From Amycolatopsis deserti (GTDB lineage Bacteria > Actinomycetota > Actinomycetes > Mycobacteriales > Pseudonocardiaceae): a stretch of 64,000 bases of DNA. Made by a program: the position numbers and the translations under genes. The stretch lies in contig NZ_BNAU01000004.1 in the NCBI RefSeq assembly GCF_014653945.1, positions 574,828 through 638,827 of the forward strand. The letters run 5' to 3'. The notes beneath the pieces were generated by a model that saw only the letters and a list, made by a program, of their open reading frames with translations, was not told where the DNA came from and searched no databases. How positions within the stretch are numbered: the stretch's first letter is position 1; each line of letters starts with the position of its first letter. Of the stretch, positions 19,458 through 27,780 are shown piece by piece.

Positions 19458-20184
19458 ACCCCGCGCCGCGCATCGTGTGGATCATCGGCTCCCTGCCGGC
19501 GTCGATCTTCTTCCGCAGATAGGAAATGTAGAGCTCGACGATGTTGGCCTGGCCGCCGAAGTCGTAGCTCCACACCCGGTCCAGGATCTGGGCCTTGGAC
19601 AGCACCCGCTTGGGGTTGCGCATCAGGAAGCGGAGCAGTTCGAACTCGGTGGCGGTCAGCGAAATCGGGTCGCCGCCGCGGAACACCTCGCGGCTGTCCT
19701 CGTCCAGGGTCAGGTCGCCGACCGTCAGGGTCGAGCCCTCGCTGGCGGAGACCACCCGCGAGCGGCGCAGCAGCGCACGCAGGCGGAGCACGACCTCTTC
19801 CAGGCTGAACGGCTTGGTCACGTAGTCGTCGCCGCCCGCGGTCAGGCCGGCGATGCGGTCCTCCACCGCGTCCCGCGCGGTGAGGAACAGCACCGGCAGG
19901 TGCGGTGTCTCGGCGCGCAGCTTGGTCAGCACCTCCAAGCCGCTGAAGTCGGGCAGCATGACGTCGAGCACGACCGCGTCCGGGCGGAAATCGCGGGCCA
20001 CGCGGACCGCCTCGGTGCCGGTGCCGGCGCTGCGGGTTTCCCAGCCCTCCATGCGCAGGGCCATCGACACCAGCTCGGCCAGGGTCTCCTCGTCGTCGAC
20101 GACGAGAACCCGCACCGCCGAGCCGTCGGGGTGCTTGAGGTCGGCCTTGCCCGCACCGGCCGTCGCGGCGTTCATGCTGGTCAT
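19435..20184 (-). CDS. OmpR-family response regulator, PhoP-like
   Basis: 249 residues. The receiver domain has Asp29-Asp30-Glu31, phospho-acceptor Asp74 in VVLDVMLPD and Lys in DDYVTKPFSLEE. The C-terminal winged helix ends with SYLRKKIDAG and HTMRGAGYVLKP. The sequence is close in pattern to mycobacterial PhoP. The ATG at 20184 is the first of two nearby starts (also 20175). Its upstream region holds 7-bp CACAG-type repeats at 11-bp spacing, which fit autoregulation. Confidence 0.93.
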   Translation of the reverse strand: MTSMNAATAGAGKADLKHPDGSAVRVLVVDDEETLAELVSMALRMEGWETRSAGTGTEAVRVARDFRPDAVVLDVMLPDFSGLEVLTKLRAETPHLPVLFLTARDAVEDRIAGLTAGGDDYVTKPFSLEEVVLRLRALLRRSRVVSASEGSTLTVGDLTLDEDSREVFRGGDPISLTATEFELLRFLMRNPKRVLSKAQILDRVWSYDFGGQANIVELYISYLRKKIDAGREPMIHTMRGAGYVLKPAG

Positions 20185-20216
20185 GGTCTCATCCTGGGCC
20201 GCGCCGGTGGGTCCTT

Positions 20217-20245
20217 CCTGTGACCCGCCTGTGCGTTTCCTGTGA
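20217..20245 (-). promoter_or_regulatory. Triple PhoP-box-like direct repeat upstream of the response regulator
   Basis: On the minus strand three heptamers TCACAGG, GCACAGG and TCACAGG are each separated by four bases (AAAC, CGGG), an exact 11-bp period. This matches the known mycobacterial PhoP site layout TCACAGC-N4-TCACAGC. It lies 33 bases before the regulator start, as expected for autoregulation. Confidence 0.7.
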
Positions 20246-20256
20246 GCGCTCGCCGT

Positions 20257-20296
20257 GCACAGCGTCCGCCCATGCCCCGCACAGCTCGCACACAGC
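20257..20296 (+). promoter_or_regulatory. Second PhoP-box-like repeat set facing the DUF5666-like gene
   Basis: On the plus strand GCACAGC (20257-20263), GCACAGC (20279-20285) and ACACAGC (20290-20296) fall on an 11-bp grid; the unit at 20268-20274 is degenerate. The pair at 20279-20296 is a heptamer-N4-heptamer. The set lies 66-105 bases before the divergent start at 20362. Confidence 0.6.
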
Positions 20297-20361
20297 CGGA
20301 CTGCCGAACCTGTGGGGTGGCAGGGGTGGCCCCTGCCGCGACCGACAGCGAAAGGGACACG

Positions 20362-20922
20362 ATGAGCACGGAGCCGCCGACCACCGAGGCACCTGCCACC
20401 GCGTGGGGAGACCCGCAGCCGCCCGCGCCGAAGTGGTCCGGCAGGAAGACCGCGATCGCCGCGGCCGTGGCGGTCGTCATCGCCGCCGTCGGCGGGGTCG
20501 CGATCTACGCGGGGACCTCGTCCGAGGCGAACCAGCGGGGCGGCACGTTCCCGGGCGGCCGTCAGATGGGCGGGACGGCGTCGATCCTGCGGGAGGCGCT
20601 GCACGGCGACTTCACGGTGTCCGCCGACGGCGGGTACGCGGTCGAGCGGTTCCAGACCGGCGAGGTGAGCGCGCTGAGCGCCACCTCGATCACGGTGCGG
20701 AGCGAGGACGGCTACACCCAGGCCTACGTCATCGACTCGTCGACGGAGAAGGCGGCCAACGTGGCGAGCGGTTCGACGGTGACCGTGCTGGCGAAGGTCT
20801 CCGGCGACACCGCCACCGCGACGTCGATCACTGAGGGTTCGGCCCGGCAGCAGGGTGGCTTCCCCGGTGGTCAGGGGCCTGGCGTTCCCGGTGGTCAGGG
20901 GCCGGGCGGCGGGCGGCCCTGA
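20362..20922 (+). CDS. Membrane-anchored DUF5666-like protein
   Basis: 186 residues; AAAGGGA lies seven bases before the ATG. A Pro/Thr-rich cytoplasmic start, one membrane helix (IAAAVAVVIAAVGGVAIYAG, about 31-50), then an extracytoplasmic domain with a repeated beta pattern (GEVSALSATSITVRSEDG, GSTVTVLAKVSGDTATATS) as in DUF5666, and a Gly/Pro-rich tail. The function is unknown. It is divergent from the PhoP-like system and shares its repeat-rich promoter region, so it is a likely target. Confidence 0.82.
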   Translation: MSTEPPTTEAPATAWGDPQPPAPKWSGRKTAIAAAVAVVIAAVGGVAIYAGTSSEANQRGGTFPGGRQMGGTASILREALHGDFTVSADGGYAVERFQTGEVSALSATSITVRSEDGYTQAYVIDSSTEKAANVASGSTVTVLAKVSGDTATATSITEGSARQQGGFPGGQGPGVPGGQGPGGGRP

Positions 20923-20968
20923 CCACCGGGCCGTGTGGGGAATAACACACGAGTTTCGATAATCGGCG

Positions 20969-21220
20969 TCAGCGCAGGTCGAATTGGCCCGCCTTGACCC
21001 CTTCCAGGAAGGCCGCCCACTCGCCCGCGTCGAACACGAAGACGGGGCTGCTCGCCAGCTTGGTGTCGCGAACGCCGACCAGCCCCGGCGCGGCCATGTT
21101 GACCTCCACGCAGTTGCCGCCGTTGGGCTCGCTGGCGAAGGACTTCTGCCACTTCGACTCGTCGAACAGGTGCACCGCCTCGTGCGGGTCGTAATCCACC
21201 GGTCGCGGGTATTCCGGCAT
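20969..21220 (-). CDS. DUF397 domain protein
   Basis: 83 residues. The pattern WQKSFASEPNGGNCVEVNMA, VGVRDTKLASSPVFVFDAGEW and AAFLEGVKAG is the DUF397 family, small actinobacterial proteins normally encoded beside XRE/DUF5753 regulators and often annotated as toxin-like partners. Here the nearest such regulator is 4 kb away (25221-26078), so this copy looks separated from its partner. Confidence 0.88.
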   Translation of the reverse strand: MPEYPRPVDYDPHEAVHLFDESKWQKSFASEPNGGNCVEVNMAAPGLVGVRDTKLASSPVFVFDAGEWAAFLEGVKAGQFDLR

Positions 21221-21497
21221 CAGTCCCTACCTCCGTGCCTGAGGCCCGATCCCGTCGCGTAGCGAAGCGGGGCGAGCCTGGTCCTTTCGTTGGAACCACG
21301 TGGGTCCAGTCGGGTGAGGCGATCGTTGATCACTCGACACTGGGATTATTCCAGGAGTAGGATTATTCCCGTCGGTCGGGTCGATCACACGGCCCGTGTT
21401 CCGTCCTTGGGGGAGGTTCGACGGTGCTCGGAGATGTCACGGAACGCCCCGCGGCGGCCTGCCGGAATCCCCGGCCGCGACCGGAAGGGGGACGGCG
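21221..21497. other. Intergenic region without a clear gene
   Basis: Between DUF397 and a possible 53-residue gene. It is locally less GC-rich around 21310-21380, with a direct repeat of TGGGATTATTCC/TAGGATTATTCC (21341-21371) that may be promoter-related. No convincing coding region is seen. Confidence 0.4.
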
Positions 21498-21659
21498 ATG
21501 ACCGTCCGAATCCTGACCGAGCCGACCAGGCCGCACCGCGCCGAACCGGCGGCCCCCCGCGACCGTCGCAGGTGGACACTGCTGCCACGCTCGTTCCGCC
21601 GACACTGGCACGCGTGGCGCCACAGCGCGGAACTGGCACTCCCGCGCCCGCGCAGCTAG
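21498..21659 (+). CDS. Possible small basic protein (53 residues)
   Basis: An ATG preceded by GGAAGGGGGAC opens 53 codons encoding an Arg/Trp/His-rich peptide (for example RRRWTLLPRSFRRHWHAWRH). No family is recognised. The ribosome site is good, but composition alone could give such a frame in this GC-rich DNA. The C-terminal half might bind nucleic acid or membrane. Confidence 0.4.
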   Translation: MTVRILTEPTRPHRAEPAAPRDRRRWTLLPRSFRRHWHAWRHSAELALPRPRS

Positions 21660-21827
21660 CGGCCAGCGGGCGGGCACCACCCCGGCACCGCCGCCCGCGC
21701 AACTGATCGACACCAGCCGATCCGCGGCCTGCCGCCCGCCCGACGGGCGGGCACCACCCGCACCGGCGCCCACACAGCCCCGCCGCGGACCTAGTGCCCA
21801 GCAACCGCCCCAACGCGGCACGCGCAG

Positions 21828-22688
21828 CTAACCGCGCGCCGCCGCGATCAGGGCCTTCGGTGCGGGCCTCGACGCGGCCACGGCGAGGAACGCGGGCATC
21901 CGCAGCGCCGGCCGCAACCGCCGGAACTCCACACCCGGGATCGGCAGCTGGCTCGCGTGCGGCTCGTAGAACACGGTCCACGCCCCGCGCCCGAAAGCGA
22001 TCGCCGCGAGCGTGTCCTGCGCGGTGGTGAACTCCGGCCCGAAGACCGGCTCGAACCCCGCCTCGTGGCACGCGCCGACCACCAGGTCGTACAGCCTCGG
22101 GTTGCGCGCCCGCCCGGACAGCCGCAGCGGCAAACCGGCCAGCTCGGCCAGAGCGACATCCGCTCCGGCGAACAGCCCCGCCGGCAGCGCGGCCAGCACC
22201 TCGTCGGTCCACACCTCGATCATCCGCAGCCCCGGCCAGGTCCACCGGCCCCGCACGATCGCGCCGTCCAGCTCGCCCGACCGGACCCGGCGCAGGCGCT
22301 CCTCGGTCGAGGCGTGCACGAGTTCGAGCTGCGACCGCGGAGCCCGCCGCGCGTACTCGGCGAGCAGGCGGTCGAGCCGCTCGCCCAGGCCGTCGCTGGT
22401 GCCCAGCCGCAGCGTGGCGTCCCGCTCGGCGCGCACCGACCGCATCGCGTCCAGCGCGCGCTCCTCGGCCGCGACCACTTCGCGAGCGTGCGGCAGGAAC
22501 CGGTGACCGGCCTCGGTCAGGCGCACCGTCCGGGTGGTGCGGTCGAACAGATCCACGCCCAGCTCACGTTCCAGCCGCCGCACCTGCTGGCTCACCGCGG
22601 ACTGCACGATGTGCATCCGCTCCGCCGCGCGCCCGAAGTGCAGCTCCTCCGCGACCGCGAGGAAGTACCGCAACTGCCGCAGCTCCAT
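21828..22688 (-). CDS. LysR-family transcriptional regulator
   Basis: 286 residues starting at MELRQLRYFLAVAEELHFGR, the canonical LysR opening. The winged HTH continues with RMHIVQSAVSQQVRRLERELG. A substrate-binding domain follows. An open frame extends 85 codons upstream but is not homologous. It is divergent from an alpha/beta hydrolase with an 84-base spacer carrying two palindromes, so it probably controls the hydrolase pair. Confidence 0.92.
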   Translation of the reverse strand: MELRQLRYFLAVAEELHFGRAAERMHIVQSAVSQQVRRLERELGVDLFDRTTRTVRLTEAGHRFLPHAREVVAAEERALDAMRSVRAERDATLRLGTSDGLGERLDRLLAEYARRAPRSQLELVHASTEERLRRVRSGELDGAIVRGRWTWPGLRMIEVWTDEVLAALPAGLFAGADVALAELAGLPLRLSGRARNPRLYDLVVGACHEAGFEPVFGPEFTTAQDTLAAIAFGRGAWTVFYEPHASQLPIPGVEFRRLRPALRMPAFLAVAASRPAPKALIAAARG

Positions 22689-22700
22689 CGGACCCCATTC

Positions 22701-22738
22701 ATCACCAGTCGTGATCAGTGTAGGAGCGATCTGCTCCT
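22701..22738. promoter_or_regulatory. Two palindromes in the LysR/hydrolase divergent promoter
   Basis: ATCAC-CAGTC-GTGAT (22701-22715) fits the T-N11-A LysR pattern. AGGAGC-GATCT-GCTCCT (22722-22738) is a second dyad 22 bases further on. Their place between divergent starts (22688 and 22773) suggests operator and activation sites. Confidence 0.55.
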
Positions 22739-22772
22739 TGGTCGGCCCGCCGCCCGGCGATTTGCTGGTGCC

Positions 22773-23510
22773 ATGACCGACCTGTACTACGAAGACGCGG
22801 GCACCGGCCCGGCCCTGGTGTTCCTGCACGGCTGGGGCACGAGCGGCCGGGTGTGGCACGCGCAGCTGCCGGAGTTCGTGCGCGACCACCGCGTGCTCAC
22901 CGTGGACTGGCGGGGCTGCGGCCGGTCGGTGAAACCCGTCCACGGCAACGACACCGCCACCGTGCTCGCCGATCTCCTCGCCCTGTTCGACGAACTCGGC
23001 GTCGAGTCACCGACGCTGGTCGGCTCCTCGATCGGGGCGACGTTCGCGCTCGAACTCGCCCTGCGCCACCCCGGCCGGGTCGCCCGGGTGGTGTCGGTCG
23101 ACGGTCCGCTGCACTGGCCGTCGACCGGGATGCCGATCGACGACCTGCGCCGGGGCCTGCGCGAGGACCGGGCCGGCACGCTCGCCTCCTGGGTGCCCCA
23201 CTGGTACGCGCCGGGCACCGCGCCCGCGCTGATCGACTGGACCGTGCGCCAGATCCTCGACTCCGGCGTCTACATCGACGACCACTTCGCCGAGGCCGCG
23301 GCCTACGACCCGCGTCCGGCGCTGCCTTCGGCACGCGTGCCCGTCGTCTTCCTGCACGGCGAGCGGGACACCGAGATCCCGCTGCCCGTCGCGGAGGAAT
23401 GCGCCTCGCTCACCCCCGGCTCGAAGGTCGTCGTGATCGCCGGCGCCGGTCACATGCCGCACCAGGAACGTCCCGCCGAGTTCAACGCCGCGCTGCGCGC
23501 GGTGCTGTGA
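22773..23510 (+). CDS. Alpha/beta hydrolase
   Basis: 245 residues. Oxyanion motif HGWGTSG near residue 20, nucleophile elbow GSSIG with Ser86, acid in HGERDTEIP, and catalytic His in GAGHMPHQE form a full triad. Size and layout fit haloperoxidase-like or ester/lactone hydrolases; the substrate is unknown. It precedes a second, unlike hydrolase by 11 bases, probably as one operon controlled by the divergent LysR. Confidence 0.9.
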   Translation: MTDLYYEDAGTGPALVFLHGWGTSGRVWHAQLPEFVRDHRVLTVDWRGCGRSVKPVHGNDTATVLADLLALFDELGVESPTLVGSSIGATFALELALRHPGRVARVVSVDGPLHWPSTGMPIDDLRRGLREDRAGTLASWVPHWYAPGTAPALIDWTVRQILDSGVYIDDHFAEAAAYDPRPALPSARVPVVFLHGERDTEIPLPVAEECASLTPGSKVVVIAGAGHMPHQERPAEFNAALRAVL

Positions 23511-23521
23511 AAGGAAGACCC

Positions 23522-24337
23522 ATGCCTCACGTCACCGTCCCGATCACCGGCGGCGAAGCGTCCGTGCACTACGACGTCGCCGGTCACGGCCCAGGAGTGG
23601 TGCTGGTGCACGGCACCGGCGCGTCCGGCGAACAGTGGCAGCCGCTGACCGAGCTGCTGCGCGACCGGTTCACCGTGGTGGTGCCGGACTACTCGGGCTC
23701 CGGCCGAACCCGGGACCACGGCGGCCCGGTGACCCTCGCCGACCTCGCGGCCGAGGTGACCGCGGCCGCCGGGCACGCCGGACTCGAGAGCTTCCACCTC
23801 GTCGGGCACTCGCTGGGCGCCGCCGTCGCCACCCACATCGCCGGCACCCGCCCGGCTCTCGTCCGCTCGCTGGTGCTGCACGCCGGGTGGGCCCACACGG
23901 ACGCCCGCATGGACGCCGAGTTCCGGTTGTGGCTGCACCTGCTGCGCACCGACCCCGCGCTGTTCGCGCGCTCGATCGCCCTGTCGGCGCTGGGCCCCCG
24001 GTTCTGGGCGCAGACCACCGCCGAAGCGAGCGAAGCCCTGGTCACCGGACTGGCCGCCACGCTGGCGCCCGGCACGGACCGGCAGACCGAAGTGGACCGC
24101 ACGGTCGACCTGCGCCCGCTGCTCGGTCGCGTCACGGCACCGACGCTGGTGCTCGCCAGCGCCCACGACCGCATCATCGCCCCAGCTCAGCAGCGTGCCC
24201 TGGTCGCGGGCATCGCGGGCGCCCGCTACGCCGAGGTGGACGCCGGGCACGGCGCGCACGCCGAGAACCCCGGCGAGTTCTTCGGGACGATCACCGCGTT
24301 CCTGGACGACCAGCTGAGCGCGGCCGACGCCGCCTGA
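23522..24337 (+). CDS. Alpha/beta hydrolase
   Basis: 271 residues; a GAAAGGAAG ribosome site precedes the ATG. HGTGASG, nucleophile elbow GHSLG with Ser97, acid in LASAHDRII and His in DAGHGAHAEN complete the triad. It is only distantly similar to the preceding hydrolase, so it is not a recent duplicate. The operon ends seven bases from the convergent PF04672 gene. Confidence 0.9.
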   Translation: MPHVTVPITGGEASVHYDVAGHGPGVVLVHGTGASGEQWQPLTELLRDRFTVVVPDYSGSGRTRDHGGPVTLADLAAEVTAAAGHAGLESFHLVGHSLGAAVATHIAGTRPALVRSLVLHAGWAHTDARMDAEFRLWLHLLRTDPALFARSIALSALGPRFWAQTTAEASEALVTGLAATLAPGTDRQTEVDRTVDLRPLLGRVTAPTLVLASAHDRIIAPAQQRALVAGIAGARYAEVDAGHGAHAENPGEFFGTITAFLDDQLSAADAA

Positions 24338-24343
24338 GACCGG

Positions 24344-25192
24344 TCAGGGCTTGCGGCCCACCCCGCACCAGCCGATGGATATCGACGGCCTGGCCACGAA
24401 CTTCTGCGTCACCGGGGACGGCGCTTCGTCCAGCCGCCACTGCGGCAGCCACACCACACCCGGCTCCACCATCTCGAAGTCGCCGAAGAAGGAGGCGATC
24501 TCGTCGTACCGGCGGGAGAACGCGGGCGTGCCGGACCTCTCGTACAGCTCGAACGCCGCGCGGATGCTCGCCGCGTAGTCCGCGGGCACGTCGAGGTCGT
24601 CGTACGTCGCGTGGGAGATCGCCAGGTACGAGCCGGCCGGCAGCCGCTTGCGGTAGCCGGCCACGATCTCGTCCGCGGGCTCGTCGTTGGGGATGAAGTG
24701 CAGCGCCGCGCAGAAGATCAACGCGATCGGCCGCGTCCGGTCGAGCACGCCGGTGCCCAGCGCCGCCCGCCACACCGCGTCTGGGTCCCGCTGGTCCGCG
24801 CGCACGATCGCGTGCCGCTCCGGGTCGCCCTCGCGCTCCAGCAGCAACTGCCCGTGGGCGACGGCGACCTGCTCGCGGTCCACGTACACGCACCGGCTGG
24901 CCGGGTCGAGCGAGTCGGCGATCCGGTGGACCGTGCCCACGGCGGGCCCGCCGGAGCCGACGTCGAGGAACTGGTCGATCCCGTTGCGCACGCAGAACCG
25001 CACGACGCGTTCCAGGAACTCCAGGTTGGCGCGGCCGATCAGGGGCGCTACCGGCACCTCGGCCAGCACACGGTCGCCGAGGGCGCGGTCCATCGCCCAG
25101 TTCCCGGTGCCGCCCAGGTAGTAGTCGTACATGCGGACGGCGTTGGGACGGTCCAGGTCCACACCGTCGTGATCCGGTTCGGTCACGCCCAA
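24344..25192 (-). CDS. SAM-dependent methyltransferase, PF04672 (DUF574) family
   Basis: 282 residues. The N-terminal signature DRPNAVRMYDYYLGGTGNWAMD, here in two parts, and the FLDVGSGGPAVGTVH SAM-binding loop define this actinobacterial family. The C-terminal part GIPAF-like region (SGTPAFSRRYDEIASFFGDF) also fits. The targets are unknown; many copies sit beside XRE regulators, as here, with 28 bases to the regulator stop. Confidence 0.9.
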   Translation of the reverse strand: MGVTEPDHDGVDLDRPNAVRMYDYYLGGTGNWAMDRALGDRVLAEVPVAPLIGRANLEFLERVVRFCVRNGIDQFLDVGSGGPAVGTVHRIADSLDPASRCVYVDREQVAVAHGQLLLEREGDPERHAIVRADQRDPDAVWRAALGTGVLDRTRPIALIFCAALHFIPNDEPADEIVAGYRKRLPAGSYLAISHATYDDLDVPADYAASIRAAFELYERSGTPAFSRRYDEIASFFGDFEMVEPGVVWLPQWRLDEAPSPVTQKFVARPSISIGWCGVGRKP

Positions 25193-25220
25193 CCCCCGAC
25201 AAGTTGATCTTGACCGGAGC

Positions 25221-26078
25221 CTAGGCCCCCATCGCCACCCGGTACTGATCGGCCATGTTCTTCAGGAACTCGCGCGTCTCCTGCCGTTCCAGCGCCGCGC
25301 CGCGCAGGCGGTCCCACGCGTCGACGAACAGCTGGAAGTCCTTCTGGTCGTCCAGGTAGATCCCGCCCGCCGAGTGTTCGATGTAGACGAAGTCCCGGGT
25401 GCGGTCGGGGAAGCGCATGATCGTGAAGTCGTTGGGCACCGCGGCCAGCCGGGCCCCGAACGGCAGGACGTGGATGTACACGCGCTGCCGCCGGTCCAGC
25501 TCCAGCAGGTGCTCGATCTGGTCCAGCATCACCGCGGGCGCCCGGCCGCCGGGCGCGCGGTGCAGCGCGGCCTCGCTGATGATGAACCGGTAGTACGGCG
25601 GCTGCGGCTGGTCGAAGACGGCCTTGCGGTCCAGCCGGTTGCGCACCAGCGACGTGACGTCCGTCGCGCCGAACTCGGTGAACTGCTTGAGCATGTAGTG
25701 CTCGGACTGCAGCGGGCCGGGGATGCGCTCGCCGTGCCAGGTCATGATCTCCACGGCGGCCGGCTCGAGGTCGGTGAACGTCCGGAACCAGTGCGGCACC
25801 ACCGACCGGTAGCCCGACCACGCGCCCCGCTGACCCGCCGCCGCGCGTGCCAGGCTCATCAGCGCCTCCGACTCGTCACCGTTGACGCCGAACGCCTCCA
25901 GCATGGTGCGCACGTCGCCGAGCTTGACGCCCACCGCGCCGGATTCGATCTTGTTGACCTTGCCCTGGGTGCAGCCGAGGACCTCGGCGACCTGCTGCTG
26001 GGTCATCTTCGCGGCCAGCCGCGCGTGCCGGAGCTCATTGCCGAGTTGCTTGCGACGGGAAGTAACGGTGCTCGCCAT
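25221..26078 (-). CDS. XRE-family regulator with DUF5753 (Scr1-like)
   Basis: 285 residues. An XRE HTH at about 12-70 (LRHARLAAKMTQQQVAEVLG) is followed by DUF5753 (EIMTWHGERIPGPLQSEHYML). Such proteins pair with DUF397 proteins in actinobacteria and are often called antitoxin-like regulators. No DUF397 gene adjoins it; the PF04672 gene follows on the same strand. The nearest DUF397 gene is at 20969-21220. Confidence 0.92.
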   Translation of the reverse strand: MASTVTSRRKQLGNELRHARLAAKMTQQQVAEVLGCTQGKVNKIESGAVGVKLGDVRTMLEAFGVNGDESEALMSLARAAAGQRGAWSGYRSVVPHWFRTFTDLEPAAVEIMTWHGERIPGPLQSEHYMLKQFTEFGATDVTSLVRNRLDRKAVFDQPQPPYYRFIISEAALHRAPGGRAPAVMLDQIEHLLELDRRQRVYIHVLPFGARLAAVPNDFTIMRFPDRTRDFVYIEHSAGGIYLDDQKDFQLFVDAWDRLRGAALERQETREFLKNMADQYRVAMGA

Positions 26079-26296
26079 TGCCTATTTCCGCGCCCTCACC
26101 CGCTCCACGGCACCTCGTCCCGCTTCGTCCCTGGTAGTGGAACCCACGACCGTACTCCATGCCGCACCGTGACGCGGCAGTGACCGGATGGAGTTTGGCA
26201 GGAAAAGTGATCCAACGCTAGTTACTCACGCGTTCACCTGCGGGAACAGGGCGCCGCGCTAGGGTGCGGTGAGAGCTTCGAGAGGGAAGGCTGCGC

Positions 26297-27736
26297 ATGA
26301 GCAAGAAGGCGAGCATCGGCGTCACGGGCCTGGCCGTCATGGGCCGGAACCTGGCGCGCAACCTGGCGCGGCACGGGCACACCGTCGCCCTGCACAACCG
26401 CTCGGAACAGCGCACTCGCGACCTGGTGGAGCAGTTCGGCGACGAAGGCGAATTCATCCCCACCTACTCCGCGCAGGAGTTCGTGGACGCGCTCGAGCGG
26501 CCGCGCAAGCTGGTGATCATGGTCAAGGCCGGCGCCCCTACGGACGCGGTCATCGAGGAGTTCGCGCCGCTGCTCGAAGAGGGCGACGTGATCGTGGACG
26601 CGGGCAACGCGCACTTCGCCGACACCCGGCGCCGCGAGGCGGCGCTGCGCGAGCGCGGGCTGCACTTCGTCGGCACCGGCGTCTCCGGCGGCGAGGAGGG
26701 CGCGCTGCACGGGCCGAGCATCATGCCCGGTGGGTCGAAGGAGTCCTACGAGTCGCTCGGGCCGCTGTTCGAGAGCATCTCGGCCAAGGTCGACGGCGAC
26801 CCGTGCTGCACCCACATCGGCCCGGACGGCGCCGGGCACTTCGTGAAGATGGTGCACAACGGCATCGAGTACTCCGACATGCAGCTGATCGCGGAGTCGT
26901 TCGACCTGCTGCGCGGCGCGCTCGGGTATGAGCCGGCGCAGATCGCGGAGGTGTTCCGCACCTGGAACACCGGGCGGCTCGACTCGTACCTGATCGAGAT
27001 CACCGCCGAGGTACTGGCGCACACCGACGCCGCGACCGGCAGGCCGTTCGTCGACATCGTCACCGACCAGGCCGAGCAGAAGGGCACCGGCCGCTGGACC
27101 GTGCAGATCGGCCTGGACCTCGGCGTGCCGATCAGCGGCATCGCGGAGGCGGTGTTCGCGCGGTCCCTGTCCGGCAGCGCGGACCTGCGCAAGGCCAGCC
27201 GCGGCCTGCCCGGCCCGTCGCGCGCCCCGCTGACCGGTGCGGCGGCGGAGACCTTCGCCGACGACGTCGAGCGCGCGCTGTACGCGTCGAAGATCGTCGC
27301 CTACGCGCAGGGCTTCAACCAGATCCAGGCCGGTGGCGCGGAGTACGGCTGGGACATCGACCTCGGCGCGCTGGCGGCGATCTGGCGCGGCGGCTGCATC
27401 ATCCGGGCGAAGTTCCTGGACGACATCCGGGCCGCCTACGCCGCCGAGCCGGGCCTGCCGACGCTGCTCACCGCGGGCGACTTCCGCAAGGCCGTGGAGG
27501 ACGCGCAGGACGCGTGGCGCTCGGTGATCTCCACCGCGGTGCGGCTGGGCATCCCGACGCCGGGCTTCTCAACCGCGCTGGCCTACTACGACGGCCTGCG
27601 CGCCGAGCGGCTCCCGGCCGCCCTGGTGCAGGGGCAGCGCGACTTCTTCGGCGCGCACACCTACCGCCGGGTCGACCGGGAGGGCTCGTTCCACACCCGC
27701 TGGGCCGAGAACGGCCGCCCCGAGGTCGAGTCATAG
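26297..27736 (+). CDS. gnd: 6-phosphogluconate dehydrogenase (decarboxylating)
   Basis: 479 residues, the long dimeric form. The nucleotide-binding GVTGLAVMGRNLARN lies at the N-terminus, VSGGEEGALHGPSIMPGG and GHFVKMVHNGIEYSDMQ follow, and the C-terminal helical domain ends in a FFGAHTYRRVDREGSFHTRW stretch. It oxidises 6-phosphogluconate to ribulose 5-phosphate with NADP in the pentose phosphate pathway. GAGAGGGAAGG precedes the ATG. A 19-bp perfect hairpin ends the gene. Confidence 0.97.
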   Translation: MSKKASIGVTGLAVMGRNLARNLARHGHTVALHNRSEQRTRDLVEQFGDEGEFIPTYSAQEFVDALERPRKLVIMVKAGAPTDAVIEEFAPLLEEGDVIVDAGNAHFADTRRREAALRERGLHFVGTGVSGGEEGALHGPSIMPGGSKESYESLGPLFESISAKVDGDPCCTHIGPDGAGHFVKMVHNGIEYSDMQLIAESFDLLRGALGYEPAQIAEVFRTWNTGRLDSYLIEITAEVLAHTDAATGRPFVDIVTDQAEQKGTGRWTVQIGLDLGVPISGIAEAVFARSLSGSADLRKASRGLPGPSRAPLTGAAAETFADDVERALYASKIVAYAQGFNQIQAGGAEYGWDIDLGALAAIWRGGCIIRAKFLDDIRAAYAAEPGLPTLLTAGDFRKAVEDAQDAWRSVISTAVRLGIPTPGFSTALAYYDGLRAERLPAALVQGQRDFFGAHTYRRVDREGSFHTRWAENGRPEVES

Positions 27737-27737
27737 C

Positions 27738-27780
27738 CGGACGCGTGACGGGCGCCCGCGCGGCGCCCGTCACGCGTCCG
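27738..27780. terminator. Bidirectional 19-bp hairpin between gnd and the Clp-N gene
   Basis: CGGACGCGTGACGGGCGCC and its exact reverse complement are separated by CGCGC. It lies between convergent genes and reaches into the last codons of the Clp-N gene. It has no T run, but the stem is strong enough to act as a two-way terminator. Confidence 0.7.
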
